Below, piece by piece: positions 1 through 8,838 of a stretch of 64,000 bases of DNA. The DNA lies in assembly GCF_963675065.1 (NCBI RefSeq), contig NZ_OY775905.1:248001-312000 (forward strand), written 5' to 3'. Below the pieces are notes generated by a model. It saw nothing but the letters and a program-made list of their open reading frames with translations. It was not told where the DNA came from and searched no databases. Numbering within the stretch: position 1 is the first letter of the stretch; each line of letters opens with the position of its first letter. This stretch comes from an uncultured Draconibacterium sp. Lineage in GTDB: Bacteria; Bacteroidota; Bacteroidia; Bacteroidales; Prolixibacteraceae. The position numbers were made by a program, and so were the translations under genes.

Positions 1-2
1 TT

Positions 3-134
3 TGGATTCCAAAGAAACTGAGCAACGAAGAAAAACGTGCGCTGGAGAAACTTCAGGATTCGCCCGGGTTTCAGGACGGACCTTCGGCACAGGAAAGATC
101 ATTCTTTCAGAAAATGAAAGACATGTTTGAGTAA
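3..134 (+). CDS. dnaJ: DnaJ chaperone, C-terminal end (partial)
   Basis: The frame is open from the left window edge to TAA at 132-134 and gives 43 residues. They begin WIPKKLSNEEKRALEKL and end FFQKMKDMFE. This matches the usual tail of Bacteroidota DnaJ: a W-P-x-x-L-(S/T)-x-E-E-K segment, then a conserved F-F-x-x-(M/L)-K close. DnaJ is the Hsp40 co-chaperone that delivers unfolded clients to DnaK. The J domain and zinc-finger region lie outside the window, so only the tail supports the call. A strong intrinsic terminator follows at 157-193, so this is the end of a transcription unit. Confidence 0.8.
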   Translation, partial: WIPKKLSNEEKRALEKLQDSPGFQDGPSAQERSFFQKMKDMFE

Positions 135-156
135 ATCTATTTGACAACCATAAAAC

Positions 157-193
157 AAAAAAAGATTCCTTATTGATTTGGAATCTTTTTTTG
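157..193 (+). terminator. Intrinsic terminator after dnaJ
   Basis: A perfect 13-base stem (157-169 with 180-192, arm AAAAAAAGATTCC) closes a 10-base loop and ends in a run of T. It lies 23 bases after the dnaJ stop. Confidence 0.85.
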
Positions 194-285
194 TTTCCGG
201 GAACCTGATTCGAAATGAATGGATGAAAATGTATAACCATTTCAATTAGAAAAAATTACACAAGTAGCGTATTTCGTTGATTTTT

Positions 286-316
286 TTTGCAGAAATGCGG
301 CACAACATTAAATTTG
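286..316 (+). promoter_or_regulatory. Bacteroidota sigma-A promoter for the Crp/Fnr gene
   Basis: TTTG at 286-289, exactly 19 bases, then TAAATTTG at 309-316. This is a perfect match to the Bacteroidota housekeeping pattern (-33 TTTG, -7 TAnnTTTG). Transcription would start near 322-324, about 13 bases before the ATG at 336. Confidence 0.8.
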
Positions 317-335
317 CTAAAATTGAACTGCTAAC

Positions 336-965
336 ATGGAAGATTTTTATTCAAGATACAATTTTCTCGAACCTGAACTACAGGAAGAAATTCTGCAAGT
401 TGCCGTAAGAAAAAAGTTTGCACAACACGAAACATTAATTCGCGAAGGTCAGTTTATTTCCAGCTTTCCGATGGTGCTAAAAGGTCTCATTAGAGTTTCG
501 CGCACCAGCGAGGCCGGCAACGAGTTGCTGCTTTATTACCTTCAGGCCGACGAAGTTTGTGCCATGTCGTTAACCTGCTGTATGGCCCGCCAAATTAGTG
601 AAGTAAATGCCATTGCCGAAATGGATACCGAAGTACTCATGATTCCGGTTGAAATGCTGGATGCCTGGACAAGCAAATATCCGTTGTGGAAACAATATGT
701 GATGCAAACCTTCCAAAACAGGTTTCGCGAACTAATAAATACACTTGATGCTGTTGCCTTTTTAAAACTCGATGAGCGTTTAATCAAATTTTTTATCGAC
801 CGACATAAAAAATCGGGCGTTCATACCTATTCAGGTACACATCAGGATCTGGCTCTTCAACTTAATTCATCGCGAGAAGTGATCTCGCGCCTGCTAAAAA
901 AGCTGGAAAAAAACGGCAAAGTTTCACTTTCACGAAATTTTATTGATTTTTCTGGCCTTTTGTGA
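336..965 (+). CDS. Crp/Fnr family transcriptional regulator
   Basis: A 209-residue protein with the usual two-part layout. An N-terminal cyclic-nucleotide-binding-like beta-roll covers about 10-125, a dimerisation helix follows, and a C-terminal winged helix spans about 150-209, with the recognition helix around LALQLNSSREVISRLLKKL. The arginine and glutamate pattern that binds cAMP is not evident. Three cysteines (C75, C81, C82) sit in the effector domain in the sequence CAMSLTCC. Similar cysteines occur in other Bacteroidota members and could be redox active, which is inference. The gene has its own perfect promoter and no co-transcribed neighbour, so the regulon cannot be guessed. Confidence 0.85.
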   Translation: MEDFYSRYNFLEPELQEEILQVAVRKKFAQHETLIREGQFISSFPMVLKGLIRVSRTSEAGNELLLYYLQADEVCAMSLTCCMARQISEVNAIAEMDTEVLMIPVEMLDAWTSKYPLWKQYVMQTFQNRFRELINTLDAVAFLKLDERLIKFFIDRHKKSGVHTYSGTHQDLALQLNSSREVISRLLKKLEKNGKVSLSRNFIDFSGLL

Positions 966-1419
966 CTTACATTACATACCCATTTGTATTCTATTATTTT
1001 ATTTGCACGTATAAAATCTAAAGACATAATAGTTCATAACTATTGTTTCATAATTTTTTGGGTTATAAAATCGGTTAGTAGTTGAAGGTTGATGAGCCAG
1101 ACTGGAGAGTCTGGCTTTTTTTTGTCTTATTTGAAAAATCTTCTGGTAATTGTAACGATTTAAATATCCATATCCACTCTCTTCCATCTCTTTATATCAA
1201 TTCTTAAAATTGATATTGTTCTGATAATTCTTAAAATTCCGCAGTCTTTTCAGGCTTCGATCATTAATGTTAATTTCATATTGAAAATTAATCCCTGCTA
1301 TCGCTAATAATTTATAGATATAATGCTGATATTTGTCATTAAAACATATGCTACCCAATATTTTGCATTTTTGGATAGTATTATCAGCTACAGAGAATAT
1401 CAATTAAAAAGCAAGCTAC
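966..1419. other. Intergenic region before serA (454 bases)
   Basis: AT-rich and without a convincing gene. Two minus-strand open frames (999-1187 and 1197-1403) have no recognisable motif and look random. The only clear element is the hairpin terminator at 1095-1123. No good TAnnTTTG box was found ahead of serA. Confidence 0.6.
1095..1123 (+). terminator. Intrinsic terminator in the Crp/Fnr-serA gap
   Basis: The stem AGCCAGACT (1095-1103) pairs with AGTCTGGCT (1108-1116) around a GGAG loop, followed by seven T (1117-1123). It is 130 bases past the Crp/Fnr stop, so that transcript would carry a long 3' region, or a short RNA could end here. Confidence 0.8.
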
Positions 1420-2592
1420 ATGTTTAAAATTCAAACTCTGAATAAGATTGACCCCGATGGTCTGAAACTATTCCCACTCGACAACTATGAGATTGCAAGC
1501 GAGCTTCCAAATCCGGATGCTATTGTTTTGCGCAGTTTTAAAATGCATGATGTTGAAATTCCATCGTCGGTAAAAGCGGTTGCAAGAGCCGGTGCGGGTG
1601 TAAATAATATTCCAATCGAGAAATGCACCGAAAAAGGAATCGTAGTTTTTAATACACCGGGAGCTAATGCCAATGGAGTAAAAGAGGCTGTAATTGCCGG
1701 AATGCTTATGGCATCGCGCGATTATATTGGCGCGGCTAACTGGGCAAAAACATTAATCGGACAGGGAGATGCTGTTGCGTCGTTAGTTGAAAAAGGCAAG
1801 AAAAACTTTGCCGGAGAAGAAATTAAGGGGAAAACACTGGCCGTAATAGGTTTGGGAGCAATTGGTGTTTTGGCAGCAAATGCAGCATCGGCGCTACGCA
1901 TGAACGTAATTGGTTACGATCCATACATGTCGGTAAAACATGCACTGAAACTGAGTCGCGAAGTTCAAGTGGTTGAAGGTATTCAGGTATTGTTGCAACA
2001 AGCCGATTTTATTACCATCAACATTCCATTGTTACCCGATACTAAAGGATACATTAACAAAGACAAATTTGCCATGATGAAAGATGGCGTTAAAATTCTG
2101 AACTTTGCACGTGGAGGTCTCGTAGATCACAGCGATTTAAAAGTGGCTATCGAATCGGGTAAAGTAGCCAAATATATTACTGATTTCCCTGATGAAGAAT
2201 GCCTGAAACTGGATAATGTAATTTCAATTCCACACTTAGGAGCTTCAACAAAAGAGTCGGAAACCAACTGTGCCATTATGGCCGTTGAACAAATGCGCGA
2301 CTACCTGGAAAACGGTAACATTAAAAACTCGGTGAATTTCCCTGCTGCCGAATTGGATCGCAATGGTGGAAGCCGTATTCTGATTGCCAACCGTAATGTT
2401 CCGAATATGGTAAGCCAGATTTCAACTGTTTTGGCTGCCGAAGGATTGAACATTGATAATATGTTGAACAAAAAACGCGACGATATTGCCTATAACATTA
2501 TCGACGTTGATACCGATAAAATTGACGACAGCGTAAAAGAAAAACTGTTAGCTATCGACGGCATTTTTATGGTTCGTCTGATTAATGCTTAA
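1420..2592 (+). CDS. serA: D-3-phosphoglycerate dehydrogenase
   Basis: A 390-residue NAD-dependent 2-hydroxyacid dehydrogenase catalysing the first step of serine synthesis (3-phosphoglycerate to 3-phosphohydroxypyruvate). The Rossmann motif GLGAIG is at 144-149. The catalytic arginine and histidine are seen as R231 (FARGG) and H272 (IPHLGAST), with an acidic residue near 259-260. Residues about 320-390 form an ACT-type regulatory domain, which in related enzymes binds serine for feedback control. In many relatives the gene follows serC, but here it stands alone, with no serC in the window. A strong terminator follows directly. Confidence 0.93.
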   Translation: MFKIQTLNKIDPDGLKLFPLDNYEIASELPNPDAIVLRSFKMHDVEIPSSVKAVARAGAGVNNIPIEKCTEKGIVVFNTPGANANGVKEAVIAGMLMASRDYIGAANWAKTLIGQGDAVASLVEKGKKNFAGEEIKGKTLAVIGLGAIGVLAANAASALRMNVIGYDPYMSVKHALKLSREVQVVEGIQVLLQQADFITINIPLLPDTKGYINKDKFAMMKDGVKILNFARGGLVDHSDLKVAIESGKVAKYITDFPDEECLKLDNVISIPHLGASTKESETNCAIMAVEQMRDYLENGNIKNSVNFPAAELDRNGGSRILIANRNVPNMVSQISTVLAAEGLNIDNMLNKKRDDIAYNIIDVDTDKIDDSVKEKLLAIDGIFMVRLINA

Positions 2593-2600
2593 GACAACAA

Positions 2601-2667
2601 CGGCATAAAAAATATCTCAATAAAAGGAGAATCAGGTATAATATCTGTTTCTCCTTTTTTTATGCCG
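2601..2667 (+). terminator. Intrinsic terminator after serA
   Basis: The inner stem AAAAGGAGAA (2622-2631) pairs with TTCTCCTTTT (2649-2658). It is nested in an outer pairing of CGGCATAAAAAA (2601-2612) with the T-rich ATGCCG side ending at 2667. Confidence 0.8.
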
Positions 2668-2741
2668 GCACTAGTCGAAAGCTAAGTGCTAAATTATTAT
2701 TAATAACCACCGCACTATCTTTCCAAGTCCCTCTTTTTTAC

Positions 2742-2749
2742 TATTTTTG
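2742..2749 (+). promoter_or_regulatory. Putative -7 box for transketolase
   Basis: TATTTTTG matches TAnnTTTG, 44 bases before the ATG at 2794. The expected upstream TTTG is imperfect (TTTC at nearly the right distance). Confidence 0.45.
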
Positions 2750-2793
2750 GCGTTCCTGTCCTGCCTAAAGTAAATTGAAAAAAGTACAAAAAA

Positions 2794-4809
2794 ATGAGTA
2801 AAAGTATTGAAGTTAAAGCAGCTGATAATGTTCGCATTCTGGCTGCTGCAATGGTTGAAAAAGCAAAATCGGGCCACCCTGGAGGAGCAATGGGCGGAGC
2901 AGATTTTGTAAACATCCTTTATTCTGAATTCCTTAATTACGATCCATCGGACATGACATGGGCAAACCGCGACCGTTTTTTCCTCGATCCGGGCCATATG
3001 TCTCCAATGCTTTACGGAATTTTATCATTGGCAGGTTTTTACAGCATGGAAGATGTTGCCAATTTCCGTCAGTGGGGAAGCGTAACTCCGGGACACCCTG
3101 AAGTTGATGTTGAGCGTGGTGTTGAAAACACATCAGGTCCACTTGGACAAGGCCATGTTATGGCAGTTGGGGCAGCCATTGCCGAGCGCTTTTTAGTAGC
3201 TCGTTTTGGCGAGTGGATGGCGCACAAAACATACACATTCATCTCTGATGGTGGTATTCAGGAAGAGATTTCGCAGGGTGCAGGCAGAATTGCTGGTCAC
3301 CTTGGATTGAACAACCTGATTATGTTTTACGATTCAAACGACATTCAACTGTCGACAGAAACCGATGAGGTTACTACTGAAGACACTGAAATGAAATATA
3401 AAGCCTGGGGATGGAACGTTGTAACCATTGTTGGTAACGACGCTGATGCTATTCGTAAAGCTTTAAAAAATGCACAAACAGAAACTGAAAAACCAACCCT
3501 GATTATTGGTAAAACAATTATGGGTAAAGGTGCTATTACTGAAGATGGTGCAAGTTTCGAGAGCCAGTGTTCAACACACGGTCAGCCATTATCAGGTGCC
3601 GGTGCATCGTTTGCAAAAACAATTGAGAATTTGGGTGGAGATGCTGAAAATCCATTCGTAATTTTCGACGATGTAAAAGAATACTACGAAAAACGTAAAG
3701 TGGAGCTGATTGAAGCTGCAGCAGCGAAAAAAGCTGAGCAAGAAAAATGGGAAGCTGCAAATCCTGAATTGGCAGCAAAACTAAAAGCTTTCTTCTCTAA
3801 AGAAGTTCCGGAAATTGATTACAGCAAAATTGAACAAAAAGCAGGTATCGCAACACGTGGTGCTTCTGCAACTGTTCTTTCAGTATTTGCCAAAGAGGTT
3901 GAGAATATGATTGTGTCGTCTGCCGACCTTTCAAACTCAGACAAAACTGATGGTTTCCTAAAAAATACAACATCATTTAAAAAAGGTGATTTTAGCGGAC
4001 AATTCCTGCAGGCAGGTGTTTGCGAGCTAACAATGGCTGCCGTTATGAACGGTATGGCATTGCACGGTGGAGTTATTCCGGCATGTGGTACTTTCTTCGT
4101 ATTCAGCGACTATATGAAACCAGCAGCACGTATTGCAGCATTGCAGGAATTGCCGGTTAAATATATCTGGACTCACGATGCATTCCGTGTTGGAGAAGAT
4201 GGTCCTACTCACCAGCCGGTTGAGCAGGAAGCACAAATTCGCCTGTTGGAGAAATTACAAAACCACAGCCACAAAAACTCAATGTTGGTATTGCGTCCGG
4301 CCGATGGTAACGAAACTACTGTTGCATGGAAAATGGCTATGGAAAATACGGATACCCCAACAGCGCTTATACTTTCGCGCCAAGGAATTAAAGACGTTAC
4401 TACATACGAAACGGCTCAGGGAGCTACAAAAGGAGCCTACATCCTTCAGGATTGCGAAGGCACACCAGATGTTATTCTGTTGGCTAGCGGTTCGGAAGTA
4501 AGTACTTTGGTTGACGGTGCCGAATTATTGGCCAAAGACGGTGTAAAAAGCCGTATCGTTTCTGTTCCTTCTGAAGGTTTATTCCGTACACAAAGTGCTG
4601 AATACCAAAAAGAAGTTCTTCCTGCAGGAGTTAGTAAGTTCGGTTTAACTGCCGGATTGCCTGTAACACTTGAAGGACTGGTTGGAATGGACGGAAAAGT
4701 GTTTGGTCTTGAATCATTCGGATTTTCTGCTCCTGCCGGAGTATTGGATGTAAAACTGGGTTATACAGGAGAAAATGTATACAACCAGGTAAAAGAATTA
4801 TTGGCATAA
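2794..4809 (+). CDS. tkt: Transketolase
   Basis: A 671-residue full-length transketolase, a thiamine-diphosphate enzyme that moves two-carbon ketol units in the non-oxidative pentose phosphate pathway. The N-terminal half has SGHPGGAMG (H28 in the substrate/cofactor site) and GPLGQGH. The ThDP motif region reads SDGGIQEEISQG followed by NDIQLS; the usual GDG is SDG here. The pyrimidine domain has the GVCELTM catalytic glutamate region and THDAFRVGEDGPTHQPVEQ, and the C-terminal domain completes the fold. It forms a single-gene unit with its own -7 box and a strong terminator. Confidence 0.95.
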   Translation: MSKSIEVKAADNVRILAAAMVEKAKSGHPGGAMGGADFVNILYSEFLNYDPSDMTWANRDRFFLDPGHMSPMLYGILSLAGFYSMEDVANFRQWGSVTPGHPEVDVERGVENTSGPLGQGHVMAVGAAIAERFLVARFGEWMAHKTYTFISDGGIQEEISQGAGRIAGHLGLNNLIMFYDSNDIQLSTETDEVTTEDTEMKYKAWGWNVVTIVGNDADAIRKALKNAQTETEKPTLIIGKTIMGKGAITEDGASFESQCSTHGQPLSGAGASFAKTIENLGGDAENPFVIFDDVKEYYEKRKVELIEAAAAKKAEQEKWEAANPELAAKLKAFFSKEVPEIDYSKIEQKAGIATRGASATVLSVFAKEVENMIVSSADLSNSDKTDGFLKNTTSFKKGDFSGQFLQAGVCELTMAAVMNGMALHGGVIPACGTFFVFSDYMKPAARIAALQELPVKYIWTHDAFRVGEDGPTHQPVEQEAQIRLLEKLQNHSHKNSMLVLRPADGNETTVAWKMAMENTDTPTALILSRQGIKDVTTYETAQGATKGAYILQDCEGTPDVILLASGSEVSTLVDGAELLAKDGVKSRIVSVPSEGLFRTQSAEYQKEVLPAGVSKFGLTAGLPVTLEGLVGMDGKVFGLESFGFSAPAGVLDVKLGYTGENVYNQVKELLA

Positions 4810-4831
4810 GAAAAAAACAATAATCATACGT

Positions 4832-4865
4832 AAAAAGGTGCTTCATTTTCTGAAGCACCTTTTAT
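4832..4865 (+). terminator. Intrinsic terminator after transketolase
   Basis: A 13-base stem AAAAGGTGCTTCA (4833-4845) / TGAAGCACCTTTT (4851-4863) with a 5-base loop and T-rich tail. Confidence 0.85.
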
Positions 4866-4981
4866 ATTTCCTCCCTTCTCATTACACAGCATATATGATA
4901 ATTTCCTCTTTTTAATTATCTTGTCCACTATATGTGATTTTGACATGACAGTTTAATTGAATAAACCAAGGAAATTAATCC

Positions 4982-7900
4982 ATGAAAAATAAGGTAGATC
5001 CAAAGATCGCACACCTCCAGACCATAATCACTGCAATACGAAAAATTCAGCATTTAATCATTTCCGGAAAAGATCCCGAAACCATACTGGAAAAAACATG
5101 TGAGATTTTAGTTGACACACGTGGTTATCTTTTTGCATGGATCACTCTTTTCGATGAAAAACAACATACAAAATTCTTTACAGGATCCGGCGATATTTCA
5201 ATTATCAACAATATCCGGAAGCAAACTACAACAAACAGCTTTTCCGATCAGCTTTGGCAAACTATTGCAAATTCATCGCACACGGTTCTATCCGAGTTGC
5301 CACAGCAATACATAAAAGACGTAGACACTACTGAATGGACACCATTTCTTGCACAAATAAAAGATGAGAAACGCACATTAGGCGTTTTGTGCATAGCTAT
5401 CCCTGCAGAGGATAGCAAGCAACCAGTTGAAGAAATTGGATTGGATGATCTGGCAAATGGTCTCGCCTTTGCATTATCAAAATTCAAACAGCACAACGAA
5501 TTAAAAACCAACGAAGTCCGCTATAAAAACCTGGTTAACTCCTTAAACGACGGTGTTCTTATCATTCAAAACGAGATTACCAAATTTGTTAACCAGTCGC
5601 TTTGTAAACTAACCGGGTATACAGAGAAAGAATTGCTTGAAAATTCATTCATCATGCTGGTTGCCCCCGAAGAGCGGGAACTGGTAATACAATTGTATAC
5701 TGATTTTATTACCGGAAAATCATCGCAAACACATTACGATTCGGCAGCAGCAACAAAATCGGGCGAAACGTTCTCGGTTGAAGTTACAATTACTCATACA
5801 ATTTTTGACGATAACCCAGCAATTATGGTGATCCTTCACGATAATTCTGAGTTAAAAAAATCACTGGAACAAATAAAGGAAAGTGAAGAATATTTTCGTT
5901 TCCTATCGGATTCAGCATTTGAAGGAATAATTGTACACGACAAAGGTGTTATTCTTGACGTTAATACTACATTGCTTCGACTTACAGGTTACTCGCGCGA
6001 AGAAATAATAGGAAAAAACCTACTCACTGAATTTGTTGACCCAAAAGACCACGATAAAATACTTAAAAGGTTAGATAGCGAGGTTGTAGAACCTTATGTT
6101 CTTTCGGCGTTTAAAAAAGATGGTACCTATAGACATGTTGAAATTGAGGCACGCGAAATACAATACAAAGGCAAAAAAGTGCGGATTGCTGCTGTACGCG
6201 ATATTTCAGAACGTTACCTGCTACAGGAAGAAATTAAAAAAGGCCGCGAAAAGTTAAACCGCATTCTCGACAACCTTCCCGGGGTGGCCTATAACTGCCA
6301 AAACAATCCAGCCTGGATCATGAATTTTGTAAGCCGGGGAAGCTCTCAACTACTTGGCTACAGCCCCGAAGAACTAACAAAAGAAAAAACGGTAAAATTC
6401 GAAAACCTCATCCATCCCGATGACAAAGAACGCGTTAGAAATACGATTCAGAAAGCTGTTGATAAAGACGAATCGTATGAAGTGGAATACCGTATTTACA
6501 CCAAACAAAACCAGTTAAAATGGGTTTGGGAACGCGGAAAAGCATTCAGAGAAAATAACGACGTTCATCTTGAAGGTTTTATTAGCGATATCACCGCGCG
6601 TAAAAAGCTCGAAATAGCCAACGAGATGTTTTCAAAGGCCATTGAAGCGAGCCCGGTCAGCATTTTTATAACGGATCAACATGGGCTTATTGAATACGTA
6701 AATCCCTTTTTCGAAATCTTAACCGGCTATAAAAGCCCAGAGATAGTTGGAAAAAATCCACGTTTTCTGACTTCAGGAGATCATTCAGAAGAATTCTACA
6801 AACAACTTTGGCAAACCATTAATTCGGGTAAAATCTGGTATGGCGAAATCCGCAACCGGAAAAAGAACGGAGAGCGGTATTGGGAACAAGCTGTTATTTC
6901 TCCTATTTTTAACAACCAGGGCGAAATTACCCAGTTTGTAGCTGTTAGCGAAGATATTACCGAAAAAAAACAAACTTTAAAAGAACTGCAACACGCCAAA
7001 GAAAAAGCAGAGCAGAACGAAGCACGTTTTAAAGCTTTGCATAATGCCTCGTTCGGTGGAATATCAATACACGACAAAGGACAGATTTTGGATTGCAACC
7101 ACGGATTATCAATAATTACCGGCTATTCGCACGAAGAGCTAATCGGTATGGACGGGCTCCTTTTAATTGCAGAAGATCAACGCGACCTGGTAAAAAAACA
7201 TATTCAGGAACAATATTCTAAACCTTATGAAACAGTTGGACTCCGTAAAAAAGGGCAAACTTACCCAATTCGCATAGAGGGTAAAATGATTCCGTACAAC
7301 AACAAAATAGTTCGTGTTACTGAATTCAGAGATATTACAGAACAAAAAGAAATTGAAAAAGAACTGGTAAGGGCCAAAGAAAATGCCGAACAAAGCGATA
7401 AGCTAAAATCCTCTTTCCTGGCGAATATGAGTCACGAAATCAGAACCCCCATGAACGGGATTTTAGGATTTACAGAATTGTTGAGAGATAATGAACTATC
7501 TCTCCAACAACGCGCAGAATTTATCGATATAATTCAAAACAGTGGAGAAAGAATGCTTAATACCATTAACGATATTATCGATATTTCTAAAATTGAGTCG
7601 GGAATGGTTATTGCTCACATGCAGGACATTAACCTAACATCATTGATAAAAGAGTTGTACATTTTCTTTGAGCAGCCGATGACACAGAAAGGCCTTACTT
7701 TTAAAGTGAACGAAAACAATGGCAATCCGGTAACACTTTTTCACACCGACCCGGACAAGCTTAATTCAATTCTTACCAACCTGATCAGGAACGCCTACAA
7801 ATTCACTGCATCAGGGACAATTGAGTTTGGTTATGCCACCAACAACAGTCACATAACCTTTTTTGTAAAAGATACCGGCGTTGGAATACCACAGAAAAGA

Positions 7901-8512
7901 CAACAGGCCATTTTCGAGCGTTTTGTACAGGCCGACATTGCAGACTCAAGGGTTTTCGAAGGTTCAGGACTGGGCCTTTCCATTACAAAATCCTACACCG
8001 AAATGTTAAACGGAACAATCAGCCTTGAATCGGAAGTTGGCAAAGGAACTACAGTTTATGTTTCGCTGCCTCTGCGGGCTGCAATTTATTCGCAACAAAC
8101 TACACCTTCTGATTTGCAGTTGATTGCTGAAGATTTACTGGAGAATAAATTAAAAATATTGATTGCTGAAGATGATACTATATCGATAGAATTGCTAAAA
8201 CTTTTAGTTCGTGATCTTGCGTCGGAAATACTGGTTGCCAAAAACGGAAAAAAAGCCGTTGAAATAACCCGAAATACCCCTGACATTAACCTAATTTTGA
8301 TGGATATTAAAATGCCGGTTATTGATGGGTATACAGCAACAAAAATGATAAGAAAGTTCAACACATCGGTGAAGATAATCGCACAGTCGGCATTTGCACA
8401 GTCGGATGACATAAAAAAGGCGCGGGCAGCCGGCTGCGATGATTTTGTATCAAAACCAATTAACAGGCATCTATTGGTTAAAACAATCAATGCGCTCTTC
8501 CGTAACGATTAA
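4982..8512 (+). CDS. GAF/multi-PAS hybrid sensor histidine kinase
   Basis: A 1176-residue protein. It has no signal peptide and no membrane segment, so it is predicted to be cytoplasmic. Domains in order: a GAF-like domain (about 20-170); five PAS domains (about 183-296, 302-415, 424-540, 545-665, 682-795); HisKA with phospho-acceptor H818 in NMSHEIRTPMNG; HATPase with NLIRNAYKF, DTGVGIP and GSGLGLS; and a C-terminal receiver (about 1056-1176) with phospho-acceptor D1108 in LMDIKMPV. There is no DNA-binding or histidine phosphotransfer domain, so the output partner is elsewhere. The next gene is a longer paralogue with the same architecture. The inputs are unknown; PAS domains typically bind small ligands or cofactors. 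Confidence 0.9.
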   Translation: MKNKVDPKIAHLQTIITAIRKIQHLIISGKDPETILEKTCEILVDTRGYLFAWITLFDEKQHTKFFTGSGDISIINNIRKQTTTNSFSDQLWQTIANSSHTVLSELPQQYIKDVDTTEWTPFLAQIKDEKRTLGVLCIAIPAEDSKQPVEEIGLDDLANGLAFALSKFKQHNELKTNEVRYKNLVNSLNDGVLIIQNEITKFVNQSLCKLTGYTEKELLENSFIMLVAPEERELVIQLYTDFITGKSSQTHYDSAAATKSGETFSVEVTITHTIFDDNPAIMVILHDNSELKKSLEQIKESEEYFRFLSDSAFEGIIVHDKGVILDVNTTLLRLTGYSREEIIGKNLLTEFVDPKDHDKILKRLDSEVVEPYVLSAFKKDGTYRHVEIEAREIQYKGKKVRIAAVRDISERYLLQEEIKKGREKLNRILDNLPGVAYNCQNNPAWIMNFVSRGSSQLLGYSPEELTKEKTVKFENLIHPDDKERVRNTIQKAVDKDESYEVEYRIYTKQNQLKWVWERGKAFRENNDVHLEGFISDITARKKLEIANEMFSKAIEASPVSIFITDQHGLIEYVNPFFEILTGYKSPEIVGKNPRFLTSGDHSEEFYKQLWQTINSGKIWYGEIRNRKKNGERYWEQAVISPIFNNQGEITQFVAVSEDITEKKQTLKELQHAKEKAEQNEARFKALHNASFGGISIHDKGQILDCNHGLSIITGYSHEELIGMDGLLLIAEDQRDLVKKHIQEQYSKPYETVGLRKKGQTYPIRIEGKMIPYNNKIVRVTEFRDITEQKEIEKELVRAKENAEQSDKLKSSFLANMSHEIRTPMNGILGFTELLRDNELSLQQRAEFIDIIQNSGERMLNTINDIIDISKIESGMVIAHMQDINLTSLIKELYIFFEQPMTQKGLTFKVNENNGNPVTLFHTDPDKLNSILTNLIRNAYKFTASGTIEFGYATNNSHITFFVKDTGVGIPQKRQQAIFERFVQADIADSRVFEGSGLGLSITKSYTEMLNGTISLESEVGKGTTVYVSLPLRAAIYSQQTTPSDLQLIAEDLLENKLKILIAEDDTISIELLKLLVRDLASEILVAKNGKKAVEITRNTPDINLILMDIKMPVIDGYTATKMIRKFNTSVKIIAQSAFAQSDDIKKARAAGCDDFVSKPINRHLLVKTINALFRND

Positions 8513-8838
8513 AAGACTTCATTAATCTATAAGTGCTATAAATAATAAAGAGACAGTGTACCTCAATCGTATTGTGGTATTGATTTTTAGAAAAATACAC
8601 TGTAATTTCAATACCAAACTCTCGGCTGTAACAAACCGCTTGCCTCATTCACACATCTATCAACTATTGCCACTATATCTGAAGCAATAAAACCCTTCAC
8701 TTAAATCCATTTCCAAAATGGTATTAATTCATACCAAGAGAACATTAAAACGTACTAAATATCAACCTGTAAAAGATTCTCATTCAATTTTTTCGCTATA
8801 TTTCGATACGCCTTTTGAAATTAAAATACAAAACCAAA
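8513..8838. other. Intergenic region between the two PAS kinases (326 bases)
   Basis: No gene. An imperfect nested inverted repeat is present near 8552-8608: CAGTGTA pairs with TACACTG, and TCAAT with ATTGA inside it. It lacks a T run. An AT-rich stretch precedes the downstream start, but there is no clean TAnnTTTG box. Whether the two kinases are co-transcribed is open. Confidence 0.5.

Noticed and set aside
999..1403. Two minus-strand frames between the Crp/Fnr gene and serA
   Set aside because: No signal, motif or ribosome-binding context; one is crossed by the clear terminator at 1095-1123.
8815..8838. TTG start for the second PAS kinase
   Set aside because: ATG at 8839 is in frame and adjacent; the additional residues KLKYKTK have no counterpart in the paralogue.
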